Shown in pieces: positions 16,692 to 25,514 of a stretch of 64,000 bases of DNA. Positions within the stretch are counted from its first letter, which is position 1, and each line of letters starts with the position of its first letter. This DNA comes from Sphingomonas sp. Its GTDB lineage: Bacteria > Pseudomonadota > Alphaproteobacteria > Sphingomonadales > Sphingomonadaceae. The notes under the pieces were generated by a model. It worked only from the letters and a program-made list of their open reading frames with translations. It ran no database searches and was not told the DNA's origin. Made by a program: the position numbers and the translations under genes. The DNA lies in assembly GCF_003248515.1 (NCBI RefSeq), contig NZ_QFOB01000001.1, positions 372,001 to 436,000 of the forward strand. The letters are read 5' to 3'.

Positions 16692-17435
16692 ATGGCCGGC
16701 CATTCCAAATTCAAGAACATCATGCACCGGAAGGGCGCGCAGGATAAGAAGCGTGCCGTTCTCTTCTCCAAGCTCAGCCGCGAAATCACGGTGGCGGCGC
16801 GCGCGGGCCTGCCCGACATCAACATGAATGCGCGCCTGCGTTCGGCCGTGATCGCCGCGCGCAAGGATGGCATGCCCAAGGACAATATCGAGCGCGCCAT
16901 CAACAAGGCGGCCGGCGGCGAGGGCGAGAATTACGAAGAGATCCGCTATGAAGGCTTCGGCCCGGGCGGTGTCGCGCTGATCGTCGAGACGCTGACGGAC
17001 AATCGCAACCGCACCGCCACCAATGTGCGCCTCGCTTTCTCCAAGAATGGCGGCAATCTGGGCGCGCCGAATGCCGTGAGCCACGGCTTCGATCGGCTGG
17101 GCCTGATCAACTATCCCGTGTCCGCCGGCGATGCCGAAAAGGTGTTCGAAGCGGCGCTGGAAGCCGGTGCCGATGATGTCGAGAGCAATGACGATGGCCA
17201 TTCCATCTGGACCTCGACCGATGCGCTCCACGAAGTCGCCAAGGCGATCGAGCCCGTTCTGGGTGAACCGGAAGGCATCAAGCTCGCCTGGCGCCCGCAG
17301 ACGCAGGTCACGGTGGACGAGGATGCCGCCGGCACGCTGATGAAGCTGATCGACGCGCTCGAGGACGATGACGACGTCCAGACCGTGTGGGGCAATTATG
17401 ACGTGCCCGACGAGATCATGGAGAAGCTGGGCTGA
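16692..17435 (+). CDS. yebC: YebC/PmpR-TACO1 family protein
   Basis: A 247-residue YebC-family protein. It begins with the near-invariant 'MAGHSKFKNIMHRKGAQDKKR', and contains 'FSKLSREITVAAR', 'MPKDNIERAINKAAGG' and 'YEGFGPGGVALIVE'. Members were first described as transcription regulators; more recent work on the family points to translation of proline-rich or otherwise stalling sequences. It is followed 25 bases later by ruvC, an arrangement common in bacteria. Confidence 0.95.
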   Translation: MAGHSKFKNIMHRKGAQDKKRAVLFSKLSREITVAARAGLPDINMNARLRSAVIAARKDGMPKDNIERAINKAAGGEGENYEEIRYEGFGPGGVALIVETLTDNRNRTATNVRLAFSKNGGNLGAPNAVSHGFDRLGLINYPVSAGDAEKVFEAALEAGADDVESNDDGHSIWTSTDALHEVAKAIEPVLGEPEGIKLAWRPQTQVTVDEDAAGTLMKLIDALEDDDDVQTVWGNYDVPDEIMEKLG

Positions 17436-17460
17436 TCCAGCCGGACGCCCGGAAGCGGCG

Positions 17461-17958
17461 ATGCTGATCCTCGGCCTCGATCCGGGCCTTGGCACCACTG
17501 GCTGGGGCGTCATCCGCGCCGATGGCAACCGGCTGACGCACATCGCCAACGGGCAGATCCGCACCGATGCCTCCATGGCGCTGCCTCGCCGGCTTGCCCT
17601 GCTGCATGGCGCGATCGTCGAGGTGGTGCGGGCGCACCGGCCCGAAGGTGCGGCGGTGGAGGAAGTGCTCGGCAATTCCAACGCGCAATCCACGCTGAAG
17701 CTGGGTCAGGCGCGCGGCATGGCCCTGCTCGCCGCCGCGCAGGCCGATCTCGTCATCGGCGAATATCATCCCAGCATCGTCAAGAAAGCGGTGGTCGGCA
17801 CGGGCGGGGCGGAAAAGAAGCAGGTGCAGGCGATGGTCGCGCGGCTTCTGCCGGGCGTGAAGCTGACCGGAGCGGACGCGGCGGACGCGTTGGCGGTGGC
17901 CATCACCCACGCGCATCACGTCGCAACGGCACGTCGCCTCATTCCCAGCCGCTCCTGA
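17461..17958 (+). CDS. ruvC: Holliday junction resolvase RuvC
   Basis: A 165-residue RNase-H-fold endonuclease that cuts four-way DNA junctions symmetrically. The first catalytic aspartate is Asp7 in 'ILGLDPGLGTTGWG'; further acidic ligands lie in 'GAAVEEVLGN' and in 'TGADAADALAVAITHAHH'. The conserved 'EYHPSIVKKAVVGTGGAEKKQV' is split across the middle. Normal length. First gene of a ruvC-ruvA pair that follows yebC. Confidence 0.96.
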   Translation: MLILGLDPGLGTTGWGVIRADGNRLTHIANGQIRTDASMALPRRLALLHGAIVEVVRAHRPEGAAVEEVLGNSNAQSTLKLGQARGMALLAAAQADLVIGEYHPSIVKKAVVGTGGAEKKQVQAMVARLLPGVKLTGADAADALAVAITHAHHVATARRLIPSRS

Positions 17959-17976
17959 TTCCCGTAGGTCGGACGG

Positions 17977-18576
17977 ATGATCGCACGCCTCGCCGGATCC
18001 CTCGTCGAATCCACAGCCGACGCCGCAGTCCTCGATGTCGGCGGCGTCGGCTATCTCGTGCAGGCCTCCACCCGGACATTGTCGGCCCTGCCCCCTCACG
18101 GCGGCCACGTCATCCTCTTCACCGAAATGCAGGTGCGCGAGGATGCGATCACCCTGTTTGGGTTCGGATCGGCGGCCGAACGCGACTGGTTCCGCCTGCT
18201 TACTTCGGTTCAGGGAGTCGGCGGACGCGTCGCGCTGGCGATACTCTCGGTGCTGGATCCGGCCGAATTGTCGCGGGCGATCGCGGCGGGCGACAAGGCC
18301 ATGGTCGCGCGCGCCAATGGCGTCGGCCCCAAGCTTGCCCAGCGCATCGTGATGGAGTTGAAGGACAAGGCCGGCACGCCGGCGCTGGGAGGAGCGGCTT
18401 CCACGTCGCCCGCACCGAAAGGAAGCGCTGCCGCGGATGCGCTGTCCGCCCTTTCCAATCTTGGCTTCCGCCCGGCCGATGCCTCGCGCGCGGTCGATGC
18501 CGCGATCGAGGAGCTGGGCGAGGGCGCCAGCCTCGATGCGCTCGTCCGCCTCGCACTCAGGAAAGCCGCGCGCTGA
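17977..18576 (+). CDS. ruvA: Holliday junction branch migration subunit RuvA
   Basis: A 199-residue RuvA that tetramerises on Holliday junctions and recruits the RuvB motor. Visible: the N-terminal OB fold ('MIARLAGSLVESTADAAVLDVGGVGY' in pieces), helix-hairpin-helix motifs ('LLTSVQGVGGRVALAILS' and 'GVGPKLAQRIVMELKDK'), an Ala/Ser/Pro linker, and the C-terminal RuvB-binding domain from about residue 150. Its 3' end overlaps the convergent decarboxylase gene by 20 bases, and ruvB is separated from it by that gene. Confidence 0.95.
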   Translation: MIARLAGSLVESTADAAVLDVGGVGYLVQASTRTLSALPPHGGHVILFTEMQVREDAITLFGFGSAAERDWFRLLTSVQGVGGRVALAILSVLDPAELSRAIAAGDKAMVARANGVGPKLAQRIVMELKDKAGTPALGGAASTSPAPKGSAAADALSALSNLGFRPADASRAVDAAIEELGEGASLDALVRLALRKAAR

Positions 18577-19966
18577 CTTTCTCCCAGGCGGCCGCAATCG
18601 CATCGGCCGTGATGTCCGCATCCTCCAGCGTCGTCGCGGACGAACTGACCGAGATCCGCATCACCCATTCGCCCCGCCAGCTCGATGCGCCGGCGAACAG
18701 CACCGCATCCTCCTGAATCTGCGCGATCGTGGCCAGAGTGGCGGCATCATCGTTGCCGAAGCGGAGGAGAAGCTGGTTGAGCTCGATCGGCGCGACGATC
18801 GTAATGCCGGGCGTGGCCTCCAAACGCTCGCCGATCCGGCCCGCCACCGCGCAGCAACGCTGCACCATTTCCGCGATCCCGCTCCGGCCGAACTGGCGGA
18901 TCATCGCCCAGGTGGCAAAGCCGCGCGCACGACGGGACAGTTCGGGCACGAAGGCGGAAGGTTCCCGCTCGCTATCGGCGGCAGGCGGCAGATAGCTGGC
19001 GGAAAAGGCCATGGCGCGCTGATGCGCGGCCGTATCGCGCACGATCGCATAGCCGCAATCATAGGGCGTCTGCAGCCATTTGTGCCCGTCCGTCGCCCAG
19101 CTGTCCGCCCCCTCGACGCCCGCCGTCAGATGGCGGAGCGAAGGGCTCGCCTGCGCCCAGAGGCCAAAGGCGCCGTCGACATGCAGCCAGGCATCCGCCG
19201 CCCGCGCGAGCGGCACGATCTCGGCGAAAGGATCGCTGGCGCCCGTATTGATCTGGCCCGCCTGCGCGATCACGATCGTCGGGCCCTTGGCCACGAACAG
19301 GGCCTCGGCCAGCGCATCCGGCCGCATCCGCCCCGCCGCATCGGTCGCGATCGTGGTGACGCGTTGCGCCCCCAGCCCGAGAAACTTCAGGCCCGAAAAC
19401 ACCGTCGCATGCGCATCGGCACCGATCAGCACGTTGATGACGGGCGCACCGAACAGGCCATCCGCCTCGACATCCCAGCCCGCACGCCGCAGCACCTCGC
19501 TGCGCGCGGCCGCCAGGCAGACGAAATTGGCGATCGTGGCGCCCGTCACGAAGCCCATCGATGCGTCACCCGGAAGCCCCAGCAGATCGAGCAGCCACCC
19601 GGCCGCGACCGCCTCGACGGCGGACGCGGCAGGCGCCGCCAGCAGATTGCCCGCATTCTGGCCCCAGGCCGCCGTCAGCCAGTCGGCCGCCACGCCGGTC
19701 GGATGCGAATTACCGATCACCCAGCCGTAGAAGCGCGGCGCGGTGGAGGCACGAATTCCCGGCGTGGCTTTCGCCACCAGTTCCTCGAGGATGGCCGAAG
19801 CCTCGGCGCCCTTGTCCGGCAAGGGCGCCGCAAACGCCGCGAGCATCTCGCCATAACCGACGGTGGGCGTCGTCTCCGCCGCCGCGATCGCGCGACGATA
19901 GGCGATCGCCGCCTCCGCCGCCTTGCCCATCGCATCCCACCCCGTCTCGCTGCCCATCGCGCCCAC
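18557..19966 (-). CDS. PLP-dependent group II (aromatic L-amino acid) decarboxylase-like
   Basis: A 469-residue fold-type I PLP enzyme of the group II decarboxylase family. The PLP lysine is Lys296 in 'SWATDGHKWLQTPYDCG'; 'WLHVDGAFG' (261-269) provides the cofactor-binding aspartate, and 'APRFYGWVIGNSHPTGVAADWL' resembles the substrate loop. Family members remove CO2 from aromatic or acidic amino acids; a few are aldehyde synthases, so the substrate is open. It lies on the opposite strand between ruvA and ruvB and overlaps the ruvA 3' end by 20 bases, which suggests insertion into an ancestral ruvCAB cluster. Confidence 0.87.
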   Translation of the reverse strand: MGAMGSETGWDAMGKAAEAAIAYRRAIAAAETTPTVGYGEMLAAFAAPLPDKGAEASAILEELVAKATPGIRASTAPRFYGWVIGNSHPTGVAADWLTAAWGQNAGNLLAAPAASAVEAVAAGWLLDLLGLPGDASMGFVTGATIANFVCLAAARSEVLRRAGWDVEADGLFGAPVINVLIGADAHATVFSGLKFLGLGAQRVTTIATDAAGRMRPDALAEALFVAKGPTIVIAQAGQINTGASDPFAEIVPLARAADAWLHVDGAFGLWAQASPSLRHLTAGVEGADSWATDGHKWLQTPYDCGYAIVRDTAAHQRAMAFSASYLPPAADSEREPSAFVPELSRRARGFATWAMIRQFGRSGIAEMVQRCCAVAGRIGERLEATPGITIVAPIELNQLLLRFGNDDAATLATIAQIQEDAVLFAGASSWRGEWVMRISVSSSATTLEDADITADAIAAAWEKVSARLS

Positions 19967-20110
19967 CTTCCGTCCGCCGTTGCTCCTTTCTGCGCTCTAG
20001 CGTGGCGAAAGCATGGCGCATCCCGCCGCTTGCGCTGAAAAAGACGCGTGCCTCGGGGCCGAGCACGCGAAGCGCTTCCACCCCGAACGATCCGGCGATA
20101 GACGGAACAA

Positions 20111-21136
20111 ATGTCGGACGAAGATTGCCTGCTCACCCCCGCGCGCCTGGCCGACGATGCCGACGCGGCTCTCCGCCCGAAAACGCTCGCCGAATTCGTG
20201 GGGCAGAAGGCGGCGCGCGACAATCTTCGCGTCTTTCTCGATGCCGCCAAGGCGCGTGGCGAAGCGCTCGATCATGTGCTCTTCTTCGGTCCTCCCGGGC
20301 TCGGCAAGACCACGCTCGCCCAGATCATCGCGCGCGAACTGGGGGTGGGTTTTCGCGCAACCTCCGGCCCGGTGATCGCCAAGTCCGGCGATCTCGCTGC
20401 CCTGCTCACCAATCTCGAGGAAGGCGATGTCCTCTTCATCGACGAGATTCACCGGCTCGCGCCTGCGGTGGAGGAGGTGCTGTATCCGGCGATGGAGGAT
20501 CGTGCGCTGGATATCATGATCGGCGAAGGCCCCTCGGCCCGATCCGTGCGGATCGATCTGCCGCATTTCACGCTCGTCGGCGCCACCACGCGCCAGGGCC
20601 TGTTGACCACGCCGCTGCGCGATCGCTTCGGAATTCCCGTCCGCCTGCAATTCTACGATGTCGATGAACTGGAGCAGGTCGTCTCCCGCGCCGCGCGTCT
20701 GCTCGGCCTGCCCCTCACCTCGGATGGCGCGCACGAAGTGGCGCGTCGGTCGCGCGGCACGCCGCGCATCGCCGGCCGCCTGCTCCGGCGCGTCCGCGAT
20801 TTCGCGCACGCCGCAGGCAACAAGACGGTCGACGCGCCTGCCGCCGATGCCGCGCTCACGCGGATGGAGGTGGACGCGCTCGGCCTCGACGCGATGGACC
20901 GGCGCTACCTGCTGATGATCGCGGATATCTATCGCGGCGGCCCTGTCGGCGTGGAAACGCTCGCCGCCGGACTGGGCGAGCCGCGCGACACGATTGAGGA
21001 AGTGATCGAGCCCTATCTGATCCAGCTCGGCCTCGTCGCGCGCACTGCGCGTGGCCGCTGCCTCACGGGCCGGGCCTGGACGCATCTGGGCCTGCCCCCT
21101 CCGACGGGCGCGCAGGACGGTTTGTTCGACGGTTGA
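20111..21136 (+). CDS. ruvB: Holliday junction DNA helicase RuvB
   Basis: A 341-residue AAA+ motor that drives branch migration with RuvA. Walker A 'GPPGLGKTT' is at residues 60-68, Walker B 'DVLFIDEIHRL', sensor 1 'LVGATTRQGLLTTPLRDRFG', and the C-terminal winged helix has 'RTARGRCLTGRAWTHLGL'. The N-terminal 'LRPKTLAEFVGQ' is also typical. Start ATG at 20111. It is separated from ruvA by a 1.4-kb opposite-strand gene, so it must be expressed from its own promoter in the ~140 bases upstream. Confidence 0.96.
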   Translation: MSDEDCLLTPARLADDADAALRPKTLAEFVGQKAARDNLRVFLDAAKARGEALDHVLFFGPPGLGKTTLAQIIARELGVGFRATSGPVIAKSGDLAALLTNLEEGDVLFIDEIHRLAPAVEEVLYPAMEDRALDIMIGEGPSARSVRIDLPHFTLVGATTRQGLLTTPLRDRFGIPVRLQFYDVDELEQVVSRAARLLGLPLTSDGAHEVARRSRGTPRIAGRLLRRVRDFAHAAGNKTVDAPAADAALTRMEVDALGLDAMDRRYLLMIADIYRGGPVGVETLAAGLGEPRDTIEEVIEPYLIQLGLVARTARGRCLTGRAWTHLGLPPPTGAQDGLFDG

Positions 21137-21178
21137 AATGGATGCCTGCCTTCGCCGACATGACGAAGTGACAAAGGA

Positions 21179-21210
21179 AAAGGCCCGGCGGATCGCTCCG
21201 CCGGGCCTTT
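21179..21210. terminator. Strong bidirectional terminator between ruvB and BI-1 gene
   Basis: A perfect 14-bp stem (21179-21192 with 21197-21210) with a TCGC loop begins with AAA and ends with TTT, so both strands give a GC-rich hairpin followed by T residues. It lies between the convergent ruvB and BAX-inhibitor-type genes. Confidence 0.8.
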
Positions 21211-21238
21211 CTCGTTTCAGCCCCGAAGGCTGCCTCGC

Positions 21239-21994
21239 TCAGCGGCGATCGCCCATGAAGCGCAGCAGGAACAGGAACAGGTTGATGAAGTCCAGATAGA
21301 GCTGCAACGCGCCCATGATCACGGTCTTGCCGATCATCTCCGAGCCCTGCACCTGGAAGTACATGCTCTTGATGCGCTGGGTGTCATAAGCGGTCAGGCC
21401 CGCGAACAGCAGGACACCGACGAAGCTCACCACCAGATCGAGCGCGGACGACTTCAGAAAGAGGTTGATCAGGCTCGCGACGACGAGGCCAACCACACCC
21501 ATGATCAGGAAGGTGCCGAAACCGGACAGATCCTTCTTTGTCGTGTAGCCGAACAGGCTGAGCCCCGCGAAGGCGGCGGCCGTCGCGAAAAAGGCCTGCG
21601 CTATCGAGGTGCCGGTGTAGACGAGCAGGATCGTCGAGAGCGACAGGCCCATCAGCACCGAATAACCCCAGAACAGGGCCTTTGCCGTGCTCTCGGTGAT
21701 CCGGTTGATGCCAAAGCTCAGCCACATCACCAGGCCGAGCGGGGCAAGCATGACGATCCACTTCAGCGGGCCGCCGTTGATCACCATCTGGGCGGCATAG
21801 CTGTTGTTCCCGCCGTCGGTCGCGGTGTTATACGCGAACAGCAGGGCAACGATGCCGGTCAGCAGCACCGCCGACGACATATAGTTGTAGACCGAAAGCA
21901 TGTACGACCGAAGACCCGCGTCGCGCGCGCCTGCGCCGATGCCGACACTGGTCGACTGGGCGGTCGTGCCCCAGGGGTCGGACCGATTTGCCAT
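21239..21994 (-). CDS. Bax inhibitor-1/YccA family membrane protein
   Basis: A 251-residue polytopic protein with about seven hydrophobic helices, matching the BI-1/TMBIM family (YbhL/YccA-like). Conserved pieces include 'ITESTAKALFWGYSVLMGLSLS', 'FFATAAAFAGLSLFGYTTKKDLSG', 'GLTAYDTQRIKSMYF' and the C-terminal 'ALQLYLDFINLFLFLLR'. Bacterial relatives are calcium-leak channels or modulators of the FtsH protease; HflK and HflC, which also control FtsH, are encoded at 38-40 kb. The N-terminal 30 residues are soluble. Start at 'MANRSDPWGTT'. Confidence 0.9.
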   Translation of the reverse strand: MANRSDPWGTTAQSTSVGIGAGARDAGLRSYMLSVYNYMSSAVLLTGIVALLFAYNTATDGGNNSYAAQMVINGGPLKWIVMLAPLGLVMWLSFGINRITESTAKALFWGYSVLMGLSLSTILLVYTGTSIAQAFFATAAAFAGLSLFGYTTKKDLSGFGTFLIMGVVGLVVASLINLFLKSSALDLVVSFVGVLLFAGLTAYDTQRIKSMYFQVQGSEMIGKTVIMGALQLYLDFINLFLFLLRFMGDRR

Positions 21995-22175
21995 CTCGAA
22001 GAAACTCCTCCTGCGCCCGATCGGCGCTCCGCCGAATATCGGCCCGAACCGCGTCCGATTCAAGGGACGTGATGCGGATCCGGGCGCGACAGTACCACGC
22101 CGATCGCCGAATTGCTGGTGGCCGGTTGAATAGAGGCTTAAGGATAGCCGGCGGGAAATACTTGAGAAACACGAA

Positions 22176-22718
22176 ATGATCCGGCTCTTCGCGGCGCTGA
22201 GGCCGCCTCCCGCGATGCGCGCGGCCCTGCGCACGCCAATGCACGGCCTTTCCGGTGCCCGCTGGCAGAGCGACGAACAACTCCACCTCACCTTGCGCTT
22301 CATCGGCGAGGTGGATCGCCACCAGATGGAGGATATCATCGCGGTGCTGGGCCATGTTCGCGGACCGTGCCTGGAGCTTGGCGCGCGCGGCGTGGGAGCG
22401 TTCGAGCACAAGGGACGCCCAAACAGCCTTTGGGCAGCGATGACGTCGTCACCGGAACTGGATCGCCTGGCGAAATCGGTGGATCGCGCGCTCGTCTCGG
22501 TCGGACTACCGACCGAAACCCGCGCGTTCCGGCCCCATATCACACTGGCCCGACTCGGGCGCATCGCAATGCCGGCCGATGATTGGCTCCGCGCCAATGC
22601 CGGCCTGCATGTCGAGGTCGCCCGCTTCGACTATCTTTATCTGTACGAAAGCATCCTCGGCCGGGATGGGTCGACCTATGTCGTTGTCGAGCGCTATCCG
22701 CTCGGGCGCGCGGCATAG
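22176..22718 (+). CDS. thpR: RNA 2',3'-cyclic phosphodiesterase ThpR
   Basis: A 180-residue 2H phosphoesterase of the ThpR (formerly LigT) type, opening 2',3'-cyclic phosphates on RNA ends and reversibly forming 2',5' linkages in vitro. The N terminus 'MIRLFAALRPPPAMRAAL' and the two motifs 'HLTLRFIGEV' (about residue 38) and 'HITLARLGRI' (about residue 121) are diagnostic. It stands alone between the BI-1 gene and the OmpA-family gene. Confidence 0.9.
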   Translation: MIRLFAALRPPPAMRAALRTPMHGLSGARWQSDEQLHLTLRFIGEVDRHQMEDIIAVLGHVRGPCLELGARGVGAFEHKGRPNSLWAAMTSSPELDRLAKSVDRALVSVGLPTETRAFRPHITLARLGRIAMPADDWLRANAGLHVEVARFDYLYLYESILGRDGSTYVVVERYPLGRAA

Positions 22719-22817
22719 CAACGCTCGGGCACGCCCCACTCCCCTTGCCTATCAGCGCGCGCGGCGTGCGTCAGGATGGCATCCCCCCAATCGGATGCGA
22801 CGGCATCGGAAGACAAG

Positions 22818-22846
22818 AAAAAGGGGCCGGCGTTCCCGCCGACCCC
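22818..22846 (-). terminator. Intrinsic terminator of the OmpA-family gene
   Basis: Minus strand: a 10-bp stem (22846-22837 with 22832-22823, one G-T pair, four-base loop) is followed by five T residues (22822-22818). It lies 36 bases past the ompA-like stop codon. Confidence 0.75.
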
Positions 22847-22882
22847 TCTGTCTTTGACCGCCTTGTCGGCAGGCCAGGTCGA

Positions 22883-23995
<1,113 letters not shown>

Positions 23996-24189
23996 CTCAA
24001 ACCCCTTTTCTGCACACTGCTCGTGGGGAGCAGCGCGGTTCCTACTCATCACCATGTCTTTACGCAAGGCGCAAGAACGTGGACTGTTGCCGAAATGTCC
24101 CCGCTGCACGGCTGCGCAATGGGTCTGGGACGGCGAACAATCCGCTAAACCCGGTTTATGCCAGTCGGTTTCATGCTTTGCGATATTTT

Positions 24190-24690
24190 TTAGGAACCAA
24201 TCAAACCGTGTGTCCTTAAAGCCACAAGTATCGCGGCCAGCGCCCCGCGCGCCTCTGCGTCGACGATGGCCCCGCCGGCCGGATCGGATATGCCGGAAAG
24301 CCTCGGTCCCACGGTCTGTTCGCCGTCCACGACAATCGACGTGGCATGAACCGCCCCACTCCCCCAGCCGGAGGCACCGCACTCGATCCTGAGTTCGCTG
24401 TCCCGAAGGCGAAAGCTCATGCCCTCCCTCGCGGCCACGAAACGCCATCCGCCCGCCGTCCAAAGCGCGACGGCGCCCGCCTGCCCCGTCCAGTCCCCGG
24501 ATGGCGCCGATCCGATGATCCACGTCGATCCGGGAGCCGGCGAGAGGGGCGGATCATTATCGCCGCTTCCTTCGACCACTCCGGCGACCAGCGCATCGAG
24601 CAGCGTGATCGCCTCGTTATGCAGCACTTCCTTCTGCGCCTGCCCCGCCTGGAGCAACGGCATGGAAAGGCGTGGCGTCGTCTCGCTCAT
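24190..24690 (-). CDS. DUF2793 protein of the GTA/prophage relic
   Basis: A 166-residue protein with the DUF2793 start pattern 'MSETTPRLSMPLLQAGQAQKEVLHNEAITLLD', then a beta-rich domain ('GSTWIIGSAPSGDWTGQAGAVALWTAGGWRFV'). In sphingomonads this family is typically found just after the host-specificity gene of the gene transfer agent (GTA) cluster and is thought to be a fibre- or tail-associated protein. Here it follows, after two bases, the C-terminal fragment of that host-specificity gene. It looks intact, but whether it is still useful is unclear since the structural genes upstream are gone. Confidence 0.78.
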   Translation of the reverse strand: MSETTPRLSMPLLQAGQAQKEVLHNEAITLLDALVAGVVEGSGDNDPPLSPAPGSTWIIGSAPSGDWTGQAGAVALWTAGGWRFVAAREGMSFRLRDSELRIECGASGWGSGAVHATSIVVDGEQTVGPRLSGISDPAGGAIVDAEARGALAAILVALRTHGLIGS

Positions 24691-24692
24691 GG

Positions 24693-25151
24693 TCAGGCTC
24701 CTGCAAGGATGAATGTCCGCGTCGCGGCCGGAAGAGAAATGCCGAAACGCCCCACCTGCGCGATCGAGACGGCAAGCGGGCTCGTGCCGGCCAGCAACCC
24801 CGCCGATTGTTCACCCGCCACAAGGTCGAAATGCGGCGCCACGCAGTCGATCACGCGGTCCATGCCGTCCCCCGAAAGGGTCAGGCGATAAAGCTCGCTG
24901 TCCTCGCCCAGCGATACATCGGTCCCGTCCAGCCATGCCCAGCCCTGGCGGCTGCGACGGATCCAGTTCAGGCGGATCGCGCCATCCGCAAGCCGGCTCG
25001 CGGCCAGCGCGACCGGGCATGGTGGCCGCAGACTCCGGCCAATCACATCCGTTTCGCGCATCGCGGGTGGCCCGACGGATCCTGTGGCGAGCGCCGTCAT
25101 CCGGATCGTTCCACCGATCGTCGCCGTCGGAAGATCGATCGGCAGCAGGCG
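24693..25151 (-). pseudogene. C-terminal remnant of GTA host-specificity (orfg15-like) protein
   Basis: About 152 codons corresponding to the extreme C terminus of the very large GTA/phage tail-tip host-specificity protein: 'LPIDLPTATIGGTIRM' leading into 'RLNWIRRSRQGWAWLDGTDVSLGEDSELYRLTL' and a final beta-rich segment. The family normally exceeds 1000 residues. The homologous frame begins at about 25151, where the sequence switches abruptly to portal-protein sequence in a different frame; a TAG lies in this frame just upstream. An internal ATG at 25100 could produce a 135-residue product, but the gene is a remnant. Family naming rests on my recall of GTA proteins. Confidence 0.7.
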
Positions 25152-25426
25152 CTACCGTGCAGCAGCAAATGCGCCGCGATCGTCTCCACGATCATCGGCG
25201 TAACCAACGCCGCAGCGCGTTCCGGCCCCGATTGCGCATAGAGCGGCACGCCCGCCGCCCCCTCCGCCACGATCCGCACGGCGCGCTGGGCGATCGCATT
25301 GCCCAGATAGGCCTCGCGCACCTGCGCCTCATAGGATCGTGGCCACGCCCCACCGGCAACTCCGCCCACCGCACGCACAAGCGCCGGCCGCGCGGACGCC
25401 TCCGCCCGCCTCCCGAAAAGTCGCAT
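25097..25426 (-). pseudogene. Truncated GTA/phage portal protein
   Basis: The first ~93 residues of a HK97/GTA-type portal protein ('PRSYEAQVREAYLGNAIAQRAVRIVAEGAAGVPLY', then 'PMIVETIAAHLLLHG') followed by 16 out-of-frame arginine-rich residues and a stop. Intact portals are roughly 380-430 residues and continue from 'LLLHGNAY' into the clip and wing domains. The remainder is replaced at about 25150 by the tail end of the host-specificity gene, showing an internal deletion. It follows the TerL gene by 88 bases, the normal GTA order. Non-functional. Confidence 0.75.
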
Positions 25427-25514
25427 GTCTGTCTCCTGGAAAGGCCCTTCCCACGCAGACCGGGAAGAAAGGGCCTGTGTATTGGGGGGCGATGCTGTCC
25501 CCCCGACCTCGCAG

